Shown here piece after piece: positions 1-10,311 of a stretch of DNA of 64,000 nt (position 1 is the first letter of the stretch; every line of letters begins with the position of its first letter). The stretch comes from Gallionella sp. (GTDB taxonomy: Bacteria; Pseudomonadota; Gammaproteobacteria; Burkholderiales; Gallionellaceae): the NCBI GenBank assembly GCA_028710565.1, contig JAQTTV010000016.1:1-64000 (forward strand), given 5' to 3'. The notes beneath the pieces are model-generated. The model did no database searches and was not told the DNA's origin. It worked only from the letters and a program-made list of their open reading frames with translations. Made by a program: the position numbers and the translations under genes.

Positions 1-79
1 ATCTCCAAAAAACCAAGCACCTACACTCGTCAATTGTTTGTTTGTTCTTTTAAAGAGCAGTCGCTGTGTCAGCGAAGAG
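1..79 (-). other. rRNA operon leader (16S rRNA gene just off the left edge)
   Basis: Read on the minus strand this stretch contains a boxA-like antitermination element (TGCTCTTTAA, about 51-60 on the plus strand). An AT-rich spacer follows, ending at position 1 with sequence of the kind that precedes mature 16S rRNA in gammaproteobacteria. It lies directly downstream of a strong rrn-type promoter (86-113). No rRNA sequence itself is inside the window, so the operon is inferred from its leader. The remaining bases to 325 hold no convincing gene; the small minus-strand ORF there overlaps the promoter and looks spurious. Confidence 0.8.
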
Positions 80-85
80 GTGCGC

Positions 86-113
86 ATTCTACAGAGTTAT
101 TTAACGCTGTCAA
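86..113 (-). promoter_or_regulatory. rrn P1-like sigma70 promoter
   Basis: On the minus strand there is a perfect -35 TTGACA (complement of 108-113), a 16-base spacer and a -10 TAGAAT (complement of 86-91). A GC-rich discriminator beginning GCGCACC follows. The block from the spacer through the discriminator resembles the E. coli rrn P1 promoters, and the GC-rich discriminator is typical of stringently controlled rRNA promoters. Transcription would run left, out of the window. Confidence 0.85.
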
Positions 114-325
114 CACCTTTTTGAAACCTCTTCTTAACATCAATTTCGTACAATGAAGACAAAACCAATATCTCGAAGCCAACACCCTGTGTGAGCAGCG
201 AAGCCCGCTAATATAGCCAGTCGGGCATTTACTGTCAAGAAGTTTTGGGATTATTTCTACAAAACTCCCCATTTTCCCCGTTTACTTGCCATAATCGCTT
301 CTGTTTATGCCCCTAGGAACAATAT

Positions 326-1348
326 ATGTCGCTCATTACGCTTGGGATCGAGTCCTCCTGCGATGAAACAGGTATCGCCCTCTATCATAGTGAACGTGGC
401 TTATTGGCGCATGCGCTGCATAGCCAAATCGCCATGCACAATGAATATGGTGGTGTGGTGCCTGAGCTTGCCTCCCGCGATCATGTTAAACATGTCGTGC
501 CATTGGTGCGGCAAGTCTTGCAAGAAGCGAATCTCACTCGCCATGATATTGATGCGATTGCCTACACCCAAGGCCCAGGTCTTGGTGGCGCACTGTTGGT
601 AGGTGCGAGCGTCGCAAATGCCTTGGCTTACGCGCTGGATATTCCCACGATAGGCATACATCACTTAGAAGGGCATTTGCTCTCCCCTTTATTATCCGAC
701 CCTGCCCCTAACTTTCCCTTTGTTGCCCTATTAATATCTGGCGGCCATACCCAGTTGATGCGCGTGGATGGCGTGGGTCTATACACCTTATTAGGGGAAA
801 CTTTAGATGATGCCGCTGGCGAAGCTTTTGATAAAAGCGCGAAACTACTGGGGCTAGGCTACCCAGGGGGCGCGGCGTTGGCACAACTCGCTAGCACAGG
901 TCGAGCGGGGCAATACAAACTACCGCGCCCCATGTTGCACAGTGGCGATTTGGATTTCAGCTTCAGCGGACTTAAAACCGCTGTCCTGACCTTAACCAAA
1001 CAAAGCGACCGCGAACCACAGACCCTCGCCGATATTGCCTACGCCGTACAAGAAGCCATTATTGACGTACTGGCGCACAAATCCCGCGCCGCACTGGCGC
1101 AAACAGGATTAAGCCAATTGGTCATCGCGGGCGGCGTGGGTGCCAATCAAGCACTACGCGAACGACTGCGCAGTGATATTGAAAAGCGCGGCGGCAAGGT
1201 GTTTTACCCTGATTTGCAATTTTGCACCGACAATGGCGCGATGATTGCTTTTGCTGGCGCGCTTCGATTGGCACAACAACAAGGAGAAAAGGACTATCGC
1301 TTTAATGTCAAACCCCGATGGAATTTAACGGAAATAGTGACCGCCTGA
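326..1348 (+). CDS. tsaD: tRNA N6-adenosine threonylcarbamoyltransferase TsaD
   Basis: Catalyses transfer of the threonylcarbamoyl group from threonylcarbamoyl-AMP to A37 of tRNAs that read ANN codons, working with TsaB and TsaE in the cytoplasm. The 340-residue product has the usual family length and begins with the diagnostic segment [15 protein letters not shown]. The metal-binding motif HLEGH (H113 and H117) is present, as are the ASKH/actin-like nucleotide-binding segments (SGGHTQLM, then [10 protein letters not shown]). It stands alone on the plus strand, converging on cysB. Nothing unusual; identification is secure. Confidence 0.97.
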   Translation: MSLITLGIESSCDETGIALYHSERGLLAHALHSQIAMHNEYGGVVPELASRDHVKHVVPLVRQVLQEANLTRHDIDAIAYTQGPGLGGALLVGASVANALAYALDIPTIGIHHLEGHLLSPLLSDPAPNFPFVALLISGGHTQLMRVDGVGLYTLLGETLDDAAGEAFDKSAKLLGLGYPGGAALAQLASTGRAGQYKLPRPMLHSGDLDFSFSGLKTAVLTLTKQSDREPQTLADIAYAVQEAIIDVLAHKSRAALAQTGLSQLVIAGGVGANQALRERLRSDIEKRGGKVFYPDLQFCTDNGAMIAFAGALRLAQQQGEKDYRFNVKPRWNLTEIVTA

Positions 1349-1390
1349 AATTCGCCTTATCGCTCGTAAAAACACCGCTACTCACGCCAC

Positions 1391-2329
1391 TCAACGCGGT
1401 GAAATATCCGATTGCGAAACACCCGCCCGTATCGTGGCTTCATCTAATTTTGGCGAGCATAATTCGATGAATCGGTAAGCGAAGCTGCGCAAATAATGTC
1501 CTCGGCGCAGGGCGATGTAGGTGGTATTGGTGCTGAACAAATGTTCGCACGGCAGCAATCTTAGCTCGGTATCTTTGGCGGGATTAAATGCCATTGAGGC
1601 GATGATGCCGATGCCCATGCCAAGTTCGACGTAGGTTTTGATGACATCGGCATCAAGGGCGGACATCACAATGTCGGCGGTGAGGTGTGCATCAGCGAAG
1701 GCTTGGTCAATTTTGGCACGCCCCGTCAGCCCTTCGTGATAGGTGACGATGGGATATTCGGCGAGGGCTTGCAAGGTCAGCGGTTGAACGCGCTCCAGCG
1801 GATGCCCGACGGGCACGATCACGGCGTGATGCCACGAGTAATACGGGAATGAATCCAGCCGCGTCACATCGGACAAGGCTTCGGTCGCCACGCCAATGTC
1901 CGCTTCGCCATTCAACAACAGCGACACAATTTCATTCGGCCCTGCTTGGTGCAATTTGAGATGCACTTTGGGGAAGGCTTTTTTGAATTCGGTGATGACT
2001 TTGGGCAGGGAATAGCGCGCTTGGGTATGCGTCGCCACGACGGTCAGTTGTCCTTCGTCGCGTTTGCTGTATTGCTCCACCAAGTTTTTGATGTTGTTTG
2101 CGTCCAGCAACACCCGCTCGACGATTTCCAATAAATCGCGCCCAGGATCGGTTAATCCCAACAGGCGTTTGCCTTTGCGCACGAACAGTTCTACGCCCAG
2201 TTCGTCTTCTAAGTCTTTGATATGTTTGGAAACACCCGATTGCGAGGTGAACAGCGCGTTGCCGACTTCGGTTAAATTGAAGTTACACCGCACGGCTTCG
2301 CGGATGATTCTAAGCTGCTGAAAGTTCAT
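1391..2329 (-). CDS. cysB: LysR-family transcriptional regulator CysB
   Basis: LysR-type activator of sulfate assimilation genes, normally responding to N-acetylserine and sulfide/thiosulfate. I chose the start at 2329 (protein [19 protein letters not shown], 312 residues); a longer frame to 2437 adds 36 residues unlike any CysB. The N-terminal 60 residues form the winged HTH ([20 protein letters not shown]) and the rest is the two-lobed effector domain. It overlaps the end of cysA by 20 bases and is the last gene of cysT-cysW-cysA-cysB. The regulator is therefore made from the operon it would be expected to control. Confidence 0.93.
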   Translation of the reverse strand: MNFQQLRIIREAVRCNFNLTEVGNALFTSQSGVSKHIKDLEDELGVELFVRKGKRLLGLTDPGRDLLEIVERVLLDANNIKNLVEQYSKRDEGQLTVVATHTQARYSLPKVITEFKKAFPKVHLKLHQAGPNEIVSLLLNGEADIGVATEALSDVTRLDSFPYYSWHHAVIVPVGHPLERVQPLTLQALAEYPIVTYHEGLTGRAKIDQAFADAHLTADIVMSALDADVIKTYVELGMGIGIIASMAFNPAKDTELRLLPCEHLFSTNTTYIALRRGHYLRSFAYRFIELCSPKLDEATIRAGVSQSDISPR

Positions 2330-3353
2330 GCTGTGCTCCTGTTTCAAACACGCGGATTTGGCGCGGACGGATAAACACTTTATCCCCATTTGCCAACGGC
2401 GCAAGCTCAAATCGCTCGCGGCTGAGTTCAATTTCAATCAATTCGCTGCTGTTTTGTGTCGATACTTCCACTCGCACAACCGAACCAATGGCACGCACCA
2501 GCTTCACTTCCACGGGCAATGCCGTGGCATCTTGTTGAACGTGGCTGATGTCGATGTCATGTGGACGGGTGTAAGCCACCGCGTCACCATGCTGTCCCGT
2601 CCACGACGCGTGATCGCGGCTGTGGAACAAATTCACGTTGCCGATAAATTGATACACAAACGGCGACGCGGGTGTGGCGTAAATTTCATCAGGCGTGCCA
2701 ACTTGCTCAATCACACCTTTGTTCATCACCACCACGCGGTCGGCAACTTCCAAGGCTTCTTCCTGATCGTGTGTGACAAAAATGCTGGTGATGTGCAATT
2801 CGTCATGCAGACGGCGCAACCAACGGCGTAATTCCTTACGCACTTGCGCATCCAGCGCGCCAAATGGTTCGTCCAATAACAAAATTTTCGGCTCAACCGC
2901 CAAGGCACGCGCCAAGGCAATCCGCTGACGTTGCCCGCCTGAAAGCTGCGCGGGATAACGATCTGCCAAATAATCCAGTTGCACCAAACTGAGCAATTCA
3001 TGCACACGACGTTTGATTTCCGCGTCGCTAGGACGTTCTTTTTTCGGTTTCACGCGCAAGCCAAACGCCACGTTTTCAAACACCGTCATGCGACGAAACA
3101 GCGCGTAATGTTGAAACACAAACCCGACATTGCGCTCACGCGCATCACGCTGTTGCACGTCTTCGCCGTGAAACAACAAACTGCCCGAATCTGCTACATC
3201 CAAGCCGCCAATAATCCGCAGCAACGACGTTTTGCCGCAACCCGATGGACCAAGCAAGGCAATCAATTCCCCGCTATTCACTTCCAAGTTAATGTCGTTC
3301 AACGCACGATAACTGCCGAATTGTTTGTTCAAATGTTCAATGGTGATACTCAT
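2310..3353 (-). CDS. cysA: Sulfate/thiosulfate ABC transporter ATP-binding protein CysA
   Basis: ATPase that powers periplasmic-binding-protein-dependent sulfate and thiosulfate import through CysT/CysW. The 347-residue protein shows Walker A GPSGCGKT (residues 35-42), ABC signature LSGGQ (137-141), Walker B ILLLDEP (157-163) and the switch histidine [11 protein letters not shown]-terminal TOBE-like domain follows from about residue 240, typical of the CysA/PotA group. It is third in the cysTWA operon and separated from cysW by a 165-base gap filled with heptamer repeats. Overlap with cysB suggests translational coupling. Confidence 0.96.
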   Translation of the reverse strand: MSITIEHLNKQFGSYRALNDINLEVNSGELIALLGPSGCGKTSLLRIIGGLDVADSGSLLFHGEDVQQRDARERNVGFVFQHYALFRRMTVFENVAFGLRVKPKKERPSDAEIKRRVHELLSLVQLDYLADRYPAQLSGGQRQRIALARALAVEPKILLLDEPFGALDAQVRKELRRWLRRLHDELHITSIFVTHDQEEALEVADRVVVMNKGVIEQVGTPDEIYATPASPFVYQFIGNVNLFHSRDHASWTGQHGDAVAYTRPHDIDISHVQQDATALPVEVKLVRAIGSVVRVEVSTQNSSELIEIELSRERFELAPLANGDKVFIRPRQIRVFETGAQHELSAA

Positions 3354-3380
3354 TTTATGCTCCGTTATTCAAGTGGTTGC

Positions 3381-3514
3381 TAGTCGCTAGTCGTTAGTTG
3401 CTAGTCGTTAGTCGTTAGTCGCTAGTTGTTGGTTTATCTATTTGAATAGTTTAAAAAATTGCGGATGCAGTTCATCTCGTCAAACTAACGACTAGCGCCT
3501 AATAACTAACAACG
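3381..3514. repeat. Inverted pair of tandem heptamer arrays (TAGTYGY) between cysW and cysA
   Basis: Positions 3381-3429 are seven back-to-back 7-base units of the form TAGT(C/T)G(C/T). Positions 3481-3514 carry about four units of the same family in the opposite orientation (for example ACGACTAG). About 50 bases separate the arrays, so transcript from cysTW into cysA could fold them into a hairpin. The array fills the only sizeable gap in an otherwise tightly packed operon. Confidence 0.85.
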
Positions 3515-3518
3515 CCTT

Positions 3519-4373
3519 TTAGCCATGATGCAACGGCTCTCCGCTGCGTTTGGCTTGCCATTCAACTAGGGATTTCACTAGCAGGGTGACGAGTGCTAAC
3601 AATGCCAGCAGCGATGCCACGCTGAAGGCGGCGACGAAGTTGTATTCGTTGTACAAAATTTCGACGTGCAGCGGCAGGGTGTTGGTCATGCCGCGTATGT
3701 GTCCCGACACCACCGACACCGCGCCGAATTCGCCCATTGCCCGCGCATTACACAAAATCACGCCGTACAGCAGCCCCCATTTGATATTCGGCAAGGTCAC
3801 ACGCCAAAAAGTCTGCCAGCCCGACGCGCCCAACGACACCGCCGCTTCTTCCTCTTCTTTGCCTTGCGCTTGCATCAGCGGAATCAGCTCACGGGCGATA
3901 AAGGGAAAGGTGACGAAAATGGTTGCTAACACGATGCCAGGGACGGCGAAAATCAATTTGATGTCGTGTGCGCTTAACCATTCGCCAAACCACCCTTGCG
4001 CGCCGAATAGCAGCACATACACCAGCCCCGACACCACAGGACTGACCGCAAACGGTAAATCAATCAAGGTAATCAGCAGACTTTTGCCTTTAAATTCAAA
4101 CTTGGCAATCACCCATGCCGCCGCCACGCCGAACACCAAATTGGCAGGCACGGCAATCGCCGCCGCGATAAACGTCAGCTTAATCGCCGACCACGCATCA
4201 GGCTCTTGCAACGCCGCCCAATACAATTCCCAACCCTTGCGGAAGGCCTCATAAAACACCGCGAACAGGGGCAGTCCCAAAAACAACAGCAAATACAACA
4301 ATGCCGTGCCGATTAACAACAGCGTCACCCCTTTGGATTCATGGGTGGCGATGCGCGCTTGAACCTGTACCAT
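3519..4373 (-). CDS. cysW: Sulfate ABC transporter permease CysW
   Basis: Inner-membrane permease that pairs with CysT to form the sulfate/thiosulfate channel. The 284-residue protein has six predicted hydrophobic segments (first at about residues 18-40: [20 protein letters not shown]). The EAA-type cytoplasmic loop is recognisable at [20 protein letters not shown], and the CysW-typical [11 protein letters not shown] follows. Its start overlaps the stop of cysT by one base. It is more similar in motif to CysW than CysT by the GEFGAVSV segment and its position after cysT. Confidence 0.95.
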   Translation of the reverse strand: MVQVQARIATHESKGVTLLLIGTALLYLLLFLGLPLFAVFYEAFRKGWELYWAALQEPDAWSAIKLTFIAAAIAVPANLVFGVAAAWVIAKFEFKGKSLLITLIDLPFAVSPVVSGLVYVLLFGAQGWFGEWLSAHDIKLIFAVPGIVLATIFVTFPFIARELIPLMQAQGKEEEEAAVSLGASGWQTFWRVTLPNIKWGLLYGVILCNARAMGEFGAVSVVSGHIRGMTNTLPLHVEILYNEYNFVAAFSVASLLALLALVTLLVKSLVEWQAKRSGEPLHHG

Positions 4374-5203
4374 TATCGAACTCCTCTACGACTCACCCAC
4401 CATTGCAGCGCGTTAATCGTCAACAAAAAACCAAACGAAATCAATAACATCAATACCGCAATTGCCGTCGCACCTGCATAATCGTATTGCTCTAGTTTGG
4501 CGACTATCAGCAAGGGCGCGATTTCCGAGATATACGGCATATTGCCCGCGATAAAAATCACCGAACCATATTCACCAATCGCCCGCGCAAATGCCAAGGC
4601 AAAACCCGTCAACAAGGCAGGGTAAAGTGCTGGGAAAATCACCCGACGAAACACCGCCCAACGTCCCGCGCCCAAACTGGCGGCTGCTTCTTCCACTTCC
4701 GCCTCCACATCTTCCAACACAGGCTGCACCGTGCGCACCACAAACGGCAGCCCGATAAAGGTCAACGCCACCACAATCCCCAGCGGGGTGTAAGCGATTT
4801 TGATGTCATATTCGGCAAAATACTGCCCGATCCAACCATTCGGCGCGTACAAGGTCGCCAAGGTAATCCCCGCCACCGCCGTGGGCAGCGCGAACGGCAA
4901 ATCGACCAGCGCATCGACCACGCGCTTGCCAAAAAAGCGATATCGCACCAACACCCACGCCACGATTAAACCAAACACCACATTGACCACCGCCGCCGCG
5001 CAGGAAGTCACAAACGTCACCCGCAACGCCGACAACACGCGGTCGCTACTGGCAACCTCCCAAAACCCGCCCCACCCCAAAGTCGCCGTTTTAAAAAACA
5101 ACGCCGACAACGGCACGAGCACGATCAACGAGAGATACAACAAGGTGTAGCCCAACGCCAGATTAAAGCCTGGTAACACACTATGGGCTTTGAATTGCGC
5201 CAT
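4373..5203 (-). CDS. cysT: Sulfate ABC transporter permease CysT
   Basis: First permease of the sulfate/thiosulfate importer (also called CysU). The 276-residue protein has six hydrophobic segments, with the EAA loop at [19 protein letters not shown] and the CysT-typical segment [14 protein letters not shown]. It is the first gene of cysT-cysW-cysA-cysB and starts divergently from the kdp operon; the 225-base gap must hold both promoters. The substrate-binding protein that usually heads this operon is absent here and appears as sbp at 22861-23862. Confidence 0.95.
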   Translation of the reverse strand: MAQFKAHSVLPGFNLALGYTLLYLSLIVLVPLSALFFKTATLGWGGFWEVASSDRVLSALRVTFVTSCAAAVVNVVFGLIVAWVLVRYRFFGKRVVDALVDLPFALPTAVAGITLATLYAPNGWIGQYFAEYDIKIAYTPLGIVVALTFIGLPFVVRTVQPVLEDVEAEVEEAAASLGAGRWAVFRRVIFPALYPALLTGFALAFARAIGEYGSVIFIAGNMPYISEIAPLLIVAKLEQYDYAGATAIAVLMLLISFGFLLTINALQWWVSRRGVR

Positions 5204-5330
5204 GGAAAACTCCCCAAAAATGAATAGCGCACAGTGTAGCGGCGGGGGATTAGATCGAAAAATAAGAAAAAGTGGATTGGTTAGCAGAAAATTGAATAAG
5301 GGACAAAGAACAGCTTTATCCGCACCTTCC

Positions 5331-5359
5331 CATCTTTACAACTTCTATACACCCGCCCC
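5331..5359 (+). promoter_or_regulatory. Putative KdpE-binding site upstream of kdpFABC
   Basis: The stretch holds two T-rich half sites (TTTACA then CTATACA) followed by a C-rich block (CCCGCCCC). From memory the E. coli kdpFABC operator has the same arrangement, a T-rich TTTATA/TTTACA pair ending in CACCCCGCCC. A second TTTACACC lies at about 5368. The position, about 70-100 bases upstream of the first kdp reading frame, suits activation by the KdpE encoded at 20259-20954. No reliable -10/-35 pair could be assigned. Confidence 0.55.
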
Positions 5360-5428
5360 CTCGTTCTTTACACCGTTTTAACCTGCGACTCCGTACCATA
5401 CGCCCCGTACTTTCTCAAGGAGCGACAA

Positions 5429-5521
5429 ATGGATTGGTTCTACTTATTACTGATTGCTGCCTTTTATGGCGTGAGCGTATTGCTGATTTTCGGCATTGAA
5501 AAACTAAGGGGCAAAGCATGA
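5429..5521 (+). CDS. Small single-span membrane protein at the head of the kdp operon
   Basis: A 30-residue frame starting MDWFYLLLIAAFYGVSVLLI and ending with the positively charged tail EKLRGKA, so one transmembrane helix with a basic C-terminus. AAGGAGCG (5417-5424) is a good ribosome-binding site five bases before the ATG. The stop codon overlaps the kdpF start (ATGA), suggesting translational coupling and that the peptide is really made. I do not recognise a named family; the placement suggests an accessory micropeptide of the Kdp pump, like KdpF. Inference only. Confidence 0.7.
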   Translation: MDWFYLLLIAAFYGVSVLLIFGIEKLRGKA

Positions 5522-5604
5522 TTTTCTATCTGGTGGGGGCGGCGGCCGCCCTGTTTTTGATGATTTATCTCGGCATTGCTTTACTTAAACCGGAGCTATT
5601 CTAA
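5518..5604 (+). CDS. kdpF: K+-transporting ATPase subunit KdpF
   Basis: A 28-residue single-helix peptide beginning MIFYLVGAAAALFLMIYLGI and ending LLKPELF. This closing LxxPExF signature is the usual KdpF hallmark. KdpF stabilises the KdpABC complex in the inner membrane. It overlaps the upstream small ORF by four bases, and its TAA overlaps the kdpA ATG by one base (TAATG). Too short for most automatic ORF callers. Confidence 0.88.
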   Translation: MIFYLVGAAAALFLMIYLGIALLKPELF

Positions 5605-7403
5605 TGAACGGGTTATTACAAATTGCCCTGTATTTGGGGGTGTTGTTGTTATTGGCGAAGCCGATGGGCAGTTATATGACGCGTGTGTATGCGGGCGAAT
5701 TGCCTGTGTGGGCGCGTTGGATGCAGCCTGTTGAGCGGCTTTTTTATCGACTCTGCGGGGTGAAGCCTCAGCAAGAAATGCGTTGGACGCAATACGCGGG
5801 GGCGATGCTGTTGTTTAGTTTGTTGGGCGTGTTGGCGGTGTATGCCATGCAGCGTTTGCAAGCGGGGTTGCCGCTGAACCCGCAAGGATTCGGCGCGGTC
5901 AGCGCGGATTCGGCGTTTAACACGGCGTTGAGTTTCGTCACCAATACCAATTGGCAAGGCTATGTTGGCGAAACCACCATGAGTTATTTGACTCAAATGC
6001 TGACCTTAACCGTGCAGAACTTTTTGTCTGCGGCGACGGGCATGGCGGTGTTAATCGCGCTGATTCGTGGCTTTGCGCGCCATACCACTGAAACCATCGG
6101 CAATTTTTGGGTGGATATGACCCGCAGCACCTTGTACATCTTGTTGCCGCTGTCAGTGATCTTGGCATTGGTGTTGGTTAGCCAAGGCGTGGTGCAAAAT
6201 TTTGCGCCGTATCAAAGCGTGCCGTTGGTGGAAAACCTGAGCTATGACCAGCCCAAATTGGATGCGTCAGGCAATGCCGTGAAAGATGCGGCGGGCAATC
6301 CTGTCACCGAAAAAGTGGAAGTTAAAACCCAAACCCTCGCACTCGGCCCCGTGGCTTCGCAAGAGGCGATTAAGCAATTGGGGACGAATGGCGGCGGCTT
6401 TTTCAATGCCAACTCGGCACATCCGTTTGAAAACCCCACGCCTTTATCCAACTTTTTGGCGATGTTGGCGATTTTTCTGATTCCTGCGGGTTTGTGTTAC
6501 ACCTTTGGGAAAATGGTGGGTGATACCCGCCAAGGTTGGGCGATTCTGGTGTCGATGACGCTGCTGTTTGTCGGCTTTTTAGCCGTGGCGGAATATGCCG
6601 AACAACAAGGCAATCCTGCCTTTACGACATTGGGCATCAATCAACTTGCGACCGCAAGCCAAGCGGGCGGGAATATGGAAGGTAAAGAAACGCGCTTTGG
6701 CATCGTCAATTCCGCGCTGTTCGCCACCATTACCACGGCGGCTTCGTGTGGCGCGGTGAATGCTATGCACGATTCGTTTACGCCCTTGGGCGGGATGGTG
6801 ACGATGGCGCAAATTCAATTGGGCGAAGTGGTGTTCGGCGGCGTGGGGTCGGGGCTGTATGGCATGTTGGTGTATGCCGTGATTGCGGTGTTTTTGGCGG
6901 GCTTGATGATCGGGCGCACGCCTGAGTATTTGGGCAAAAAAATCGAAGCGTTCGACATCAAAATGGCTTCGCTGGTGATCTTGATTCCGCCGTTTATCAT
7001 CTTGGGCGGCACGGCGTTGGCGGTGATGTTGGGGGTGGGCAAAAGCAGTATTTTCAACCCTGGGGCGCATGGCTTTAGCGAAGTGCTGTACGCCTTTTCC
7101 TCGGCAGTGGGCAACAACGGCAGCGCGTTTGCAGGCATTTCTGCCAACACCCCGTTTTACAACACCGCCTTGGGCTTTGCGGTATGGGCAGGACGGTTTT
7201 GGTTAATGATTCCCGTGTTGGCATTGGCAGGGTCGTTAGCCGCCAAAAAACGCATTCCCACCAGCATCGGCAGCATGGCGACGCATACCCCGTTATTTGT
7301 TTGGTTGTTAGTCGGCACAGTGCTGTTGGTCGGGGCGTTGACCTTTGTCCCAGCACTCGCATTAGGCCCCGTGATTGAACACCTGAATATGATTAAACCG
7401 TAG
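5604..7403 (+). CDS. kdpA: K+-transporting ATPase subunit A (KdpA)
   Basis: Potassium-binding and channel-like subunit of the high-affinity KdpFABC pump in the inner membrane. The 599-residue protein has about ten hydrophobic spans. It carries the family's selectivity-filter segments: TNTNWQGY near residue 114, the long [18 protein letters not shown] loop near 260, and later ones such as SCGAVNAM and NNGSAFAG. Length is slightly above E. coli KdpA (557), owing to a polar loop at about 215-245 rich in D, K and V. Its stop codon is the first base triplet of an inverted-repeat element before kdpB. Confidence 0.97.
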   Translation: MNGLLQIALYLGVLLLLAKPMGSYMTRVYAGELPVWARWMQPVERLFYRLCGVKPQQEMRWTQYAGAMLLFSLLGVLAVYAMQRLQAGLPLNPQGFGAVSADSAFNTALSFVTNTNWQGYVGETTMSYLTQMLTLTVQNFLSAATGMAVLIALIRGFARHTTETIGNFWVDMTRSTLYILLPLSVILALVLVSQGVVQNFAPYQSVPLVENLSYDQPKLDASGNAVKDAAGNPVTEKVEVKTQTLALGPVASQEAIKQLGTNGGGFFNANSAHPFENPTPLSNFLAMLAIFLIPAGLCYTFGKMVGDTRQGWAILVSMTLLFVGFLAVAEYAEQQGNPAFTTLGINQLATASQAGGNMEGKETRFGIVNSALFATITTAASCGAVNAMHDSFTPLGGMVTMAQIQLGEVVFGGVGSGLYGMLVYAVIAVFLAGLMIGRTPEYLGKKIEAFDIKMASLVILIPPFIILGGTALAVMLGVGKSSIFNPGAHGFSEVLYAFSSAVGNNGSAFAGISANTPFYNTALGFAVWAGRFWLMIPVLALAGSLAAKKRIPTSIGSMATHTPLFVWLLVGTVLLVGALTFVPALALGPVIEHLNMIKP

Positions 7404-7481
7404 GGTGGGCACGCTGTATGTGCCCACGCGGTTCCCCCGAAATGTATGACAGCGTGGACACAAAAAACGTGTCCACCCTAC
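7401..7481. repeat. Palindromic repeat between kdpA and kdpB
   Basis: The arms TAGGGTGGGCACG (7401-7413) and its imperfect complement CGTGTCCACCCTA (7468-7480) enclose an inner pair around CGTGGGCACA. The whole resembles the REP/MITE-like intergenic palindromes common in this window. It begins in the kdpA stop codon and ends 15 bases before the kdpB ATG. It could act as an mRNA hairpin that sets the ratio of KdpA to KdpB. Confidence 0.7.
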
Positions 7482-7495
7482 AAGGAGAGATTTTT

Positions 7496-9568
7496 ATGAC
7501 AACGCTTCAGTTTTCCCTGTTTGAACGCAATATCGTGAAACAGGCGGTGGTGGACTCTTTTAAGAAATTGAGTCCGCGCCAACAAATGAAAAACCCCGTG
7601 ATGTTTGTGGTGTGGGTGGGCAGTCTGTTGACCACGGGCTTGTTTGTACAAGCCTTGGTCGGCACGGGCGAAGCCCCCGCTGGGTTTATTTTGGCAATCA
7701 CATTGTGGCTGTGGTTTACCGTGTTGTTTGCCAACTTTGCCGAAGCCTTGGCAGAAGGACGCAGCCGCGCCCAAGCCGCCGCCATGCGCAGTGCCAAACG
7801 CGACATCCAAGCCAAGAAACTGACTAAAGCCACGCCGCACTATGGTGGCAAGTTCGTGATGGAACCTGGCTCTGGTTTACGTCGCGATGACGTGGTGCTG
7901 GTGGAAGCGGGCGAGTTTATTCCTGGCGATGGCGAAGTGATTGAAGGCGTTGCCTCGGTGGATGAAAGCGCGATTACAGGGGAAAGCGCACCTGTTATTC
8001 GGGCATCGGGCGGCGATTTCAGCTCGGTCACAGGCGGCACGCGGGTGTTATCCGATTGGCTGGTGGTGCGCATCACCACCAACCCTGGGGAAACCTTTTT
8101 GGATCGCATGATTGCGATGGTGGAAGGCGCGAAACGTCAAAAAACGCCGAATGAAATCGCGCTGACGATTTTGCTGGTTGCCATGACGCTGGTTTTCTTA
8201 CTCGCCACCGTCACCTTGTTACCGTTTTCAATTTTCAGCGTAGAAACGGCGGGCATGGGTAAACCCGTGAGTTTGACGGTGTTGGTCGCGTTGCTAGTCT
8301 GTTTGATTCCCACCACCATCGGCGGTTTGTTGTCCGCGATTGGCGTGGCGGGCATGGGGCGGATGTTACAGAAAAATGTGATCGCCACGTCAGGGCGGGC
8401 GGTTGAAGCAGCGGGCGATGTGGATGTATTGTTGCTGGACAAAACAGGCACGATTACCTTGGGCAATCGTCAAGCAAGCAGCTTTATGCCCGCTAACGGA
8501 GTCAATGAAACTGAGTTAGCCGATGCGGCACAACTGGCTTCGTTGGCAGATGAAACCCCCGAAGGTCGCAGCATCGTGGTGTTGGCGAAAGAAAAATTTG
8601 GTCTGCGCGAACGCGACATTCATGCCTTGGGCGCGACCTTTGTGCCGTTTAGCGCGCACACCCGCATGAGCGGCGTGAACATGGAAAATCGCCAAATTCG
8701 CAAAGGCGCGACCGATGCCATTCGCCAACACGTCCTCAGCTTGGGCGGCAGTTTTCCCGCCGAGGTGAATACCATTGTGGATAGCGTCTCGCGCCGTGGC
8801 AGCACGCCGTTGGTGGTGGCGGATGGCGTTAAAGTTTTGGGCGTAATTGAGCTAAAAGATGTGGTCAAAGGCGGCATTAAAGAGCGTTTTGCCGAGCTGC
8901 GTCGCATGGGCATCAAGACCATTATGATTACGGGCGACAACCGTTTGACCGCCGCCGCGATTGCTGCCGAAGCGGGCGTGGATGATTTCCTCGCCGAAGC
9001 CACGCCCGAAGCCAAGCTGAAACTGATCCGCGAACATCAGGCACAAGGTCGCTTGGTTGCCATGACGGGCGACGGCACCAATGACGCACCTGCTTTGGCA
9101 CAAGCCGATGTCGCCGTGGCGATGAACACGGGAACGCAAGCCGCCAAAGAGGCGGGCAATATGGTGGATTTGGATTCCAATCCGACCAAGTTGATTGAGA
9201 TTGTCGAAACAGGTAAGCAAATGTTGATGACACGCGGCGCGCTGACCACCTTCAGCATCGCCAACGACGTGGCAAAGTATTTCGCCATCGTACCCGCCGC
9301 GTTTGCTTCCACCTATCCCGCCCTTGGCGCGCTGAATGTGATGGGACTCGCCTCCCCGTCAAGTGCGATTTTATCCGCCGTGATTTTTAACGCCTTGGTA
9401 ATTATTGCCTTGATTCCATTAGCATTAAAAGGCATACGCTACCACGCCATCGGTGCCAATATCGTGCTGCGCAACAATCTGTTGATCTATGGCTTGGGCG
9501 GCATTGTCGTGCCATTTATCGGGATCAAACTGATAGACCTCGTGCTGGTCGCGCTGCATTTAGTGTAA
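7496..9568 (+). CDS. kdpB: K+-transporting P-type ATPase subunit B (KdpB)
   Basis: P-type ATPase subunit that hydrolyses ATP to drive K+ uptake by KdpFABC. I chose ATG 7496 (690 residues), which follows AAGGAGAG; an upstream start at 7418 would translate the palindromic repeat. The motifs are complete: TGES (161-164) in the actuator domain, DKTGT with the phosphorylated Asp at residue 315, then MITGDN and [11 protein letters not shown] in the P domain. About seven hydrophobic segments are present. A hairpin-forming spacer separates it from kdpC. Confidence 0.97.
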   Translation: MTTLQFSLFERNIVKQAVVDSFKKLSPRQQMKNPVMFVVWVGSLLTTGLFVQALVGTGEAPAGFILAITLWLWFTVLFANFAEALAEGRSRAQAAAMRSAKRDIQAKKLTKATPHYGGKFVMEPGSGLRRDDVVLVEAGEFIPGDGEVIEGVASVDESAITGESAPVIRASGGDFSSVTGGTRVLSDWLVVRITTNPGETFLDRMIAMVEGAKRQKTPNEIALTILLVAMTLVFLLATVTLLPFSIFSVETAGMGKPVSLTVLVALLVCLIPTTIGGLLSAIGVAGMGRMLQKNVIATSGRAVEAAGDVDVLLLDKTGTITLGNRQASSFMPANGVNETELADAAQLASLADETPEGRSIVVLAKEKFGLRERDIHALGATFVPFSAHTRMSGVNMENRQIRKGATDAIRQHVLSLGGSFPAEVNTIVDSVSRRGSTPLVVADGVKVLGVIELKDVVKGGIKERFAELRRMGIKTIMITGDNRLTAAAIAAEAGVDDFLAEATPEAKLKLIREHQAQGRLVAMTGDGTNDAPALAQADVAVAMNTGTQAAKEAGNMVDLDSNPTKLIEIVETGKQMLMTRGALTTFSIANDVAKYFAIVPAAFASTYPALGALNVMGLASPSSAILSAVIFNALVIIALIPLALKGIRYHAIGANIVLRNNLLIYGLGGIVVPFIGIKLIDLVLVALHLV

Positions 9569-9576
9569 AGATTGTA

Positions 9577-9596
9577 GGTCGGGTTTCAACCCGACC
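9577..9596. repeat. Short perfect palindrome between kdpB and kdpC
   Basis: GGTCGGGTT and AACCCGACC form a perfect 9-base stem with a 2-base loop immediately after the kdpB stop. It has no T-run, so it is more likely an mRNA-stabilising or REP-like hairpin than a terminator. Confidence 0.7.
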
Positions 9597-9623
9597 CACC
9601 CATCATTGAAGAAAGGAAACATC

Positions 9624-10196
9624 ATGTTGCAATCACTTCGTCCCGCTGTCGGTAGTTTTTTATTGCTGACCCTGCTGACAGGCATCGCCTACCCTTTGTT
9701 GGTAACTGGCATTTCGCAAACCCTCATGCCCGCTCAAGCCAATGGCAGTTTGATTATCCAAGCAGGCAAACCCGTGGGTTCAACCTTGATTGGGCAATCG
9801 TTTAGTGATCCTAAGTATTTTTGGGGTCGCCCCTCGGCAACAGGTCCCGTCGCCAATAACGCGGGCGCATCGAGCGGTTCAAACTTAGGTCCGACCAATC
9901 CCGCGCTGTTGGATGCGATCAAAGCCCGTGTGCAAACTTTGCACGATGCCGACCCTAGCAACACGCTGCCGATCCCCGTGGATTTAGTCACCACCTCAGG
10001 CAGCGGACTCGACCCGCACATCAGTCCCGCCGCTGCCGCCTACCAACTCCCCCGCGTGGCACGCTTGCGCCATCTTGATGCGAAGGTTCTGAGCAAACTG
10101 ATCGCCGAACACACCCAAGGTCGCCAATTCGGCATTTTGGGCGAACCCCGCGTGAATGTGCTGGCACTCAATCTGGCACTGGATGCAGCACGCTAG
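9624..10196 (+). CDS. kdpC: K+-transporting ATPase subunit C (KdpC)
   Basis: Single-span subunit that stabilises ATP binding in KdpFABC. ATG 9624 is preferred (190 residues, MLQSLRPAVGSFLLLTLLTG), with GAAAGGAA as its ribosome-binding site; the upstream TTG at 9606 would place that site inside the gene. One N-terminal membrane helix (about 12-34) is followed by a periplasmic domain with the family motifs GQSF...YFWGRPSA, SGSNLGPTNPAL, SGLDPHISPAAA and GRQFGILGEPRVNVLALN. Last core gene of the operon. Confidence 0.96.
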   Translation: MLQSLRPAVGSFLLLTLLTGIAYPLLVTGISQTLMPAQANGSLIIQAGKPVGSTLIGQSFSDPKYFWGRPSATGPVANNAGASSGSNLGPTNPALLDAIKARVQTLHDADPSNTLPIPVDLVTTSGSGLDPHISPAAAAYQLPRVARLRHLDAKVLSKLIAEHTQGRQFGILGEPRVNVLALNLALDAAR

Positions 10197-10311
10197 TTTT
10201 ATCAGGAGGATGACGTAGGAGCGCAATTTATTGCGCGATGCTTTTGACGTGAAATCGCGCCTGCATCTGACCGAAATTATATTTTCATTAACGCAATAGA
10301 AAGAACGAAAA

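Noticed and set aside
69..272. 67-aa minus-strand ORF at the left edge
   Set aside because: It overlaps the rrn promoter and leader and has no protein-like pattern or ribosome-binding site.
2330..2437. N-terminal extension of CysB
   Set aside because: The added 36 residues come from cysA coding sequence in another frame; CysB starts at [13 protein letters not shown].
3381..3514. CRISPR array
   Set aside because: Units are seven bases without spacers; no 25-40-bp repeats with unique spacers or cas genes occur in the window.
7418..7495. N-terminal extension of KdpB
   Set aside because: It is translated palindromic repeat; ATG 7496 has AAGGAGAG and matches KdpB N-termini.
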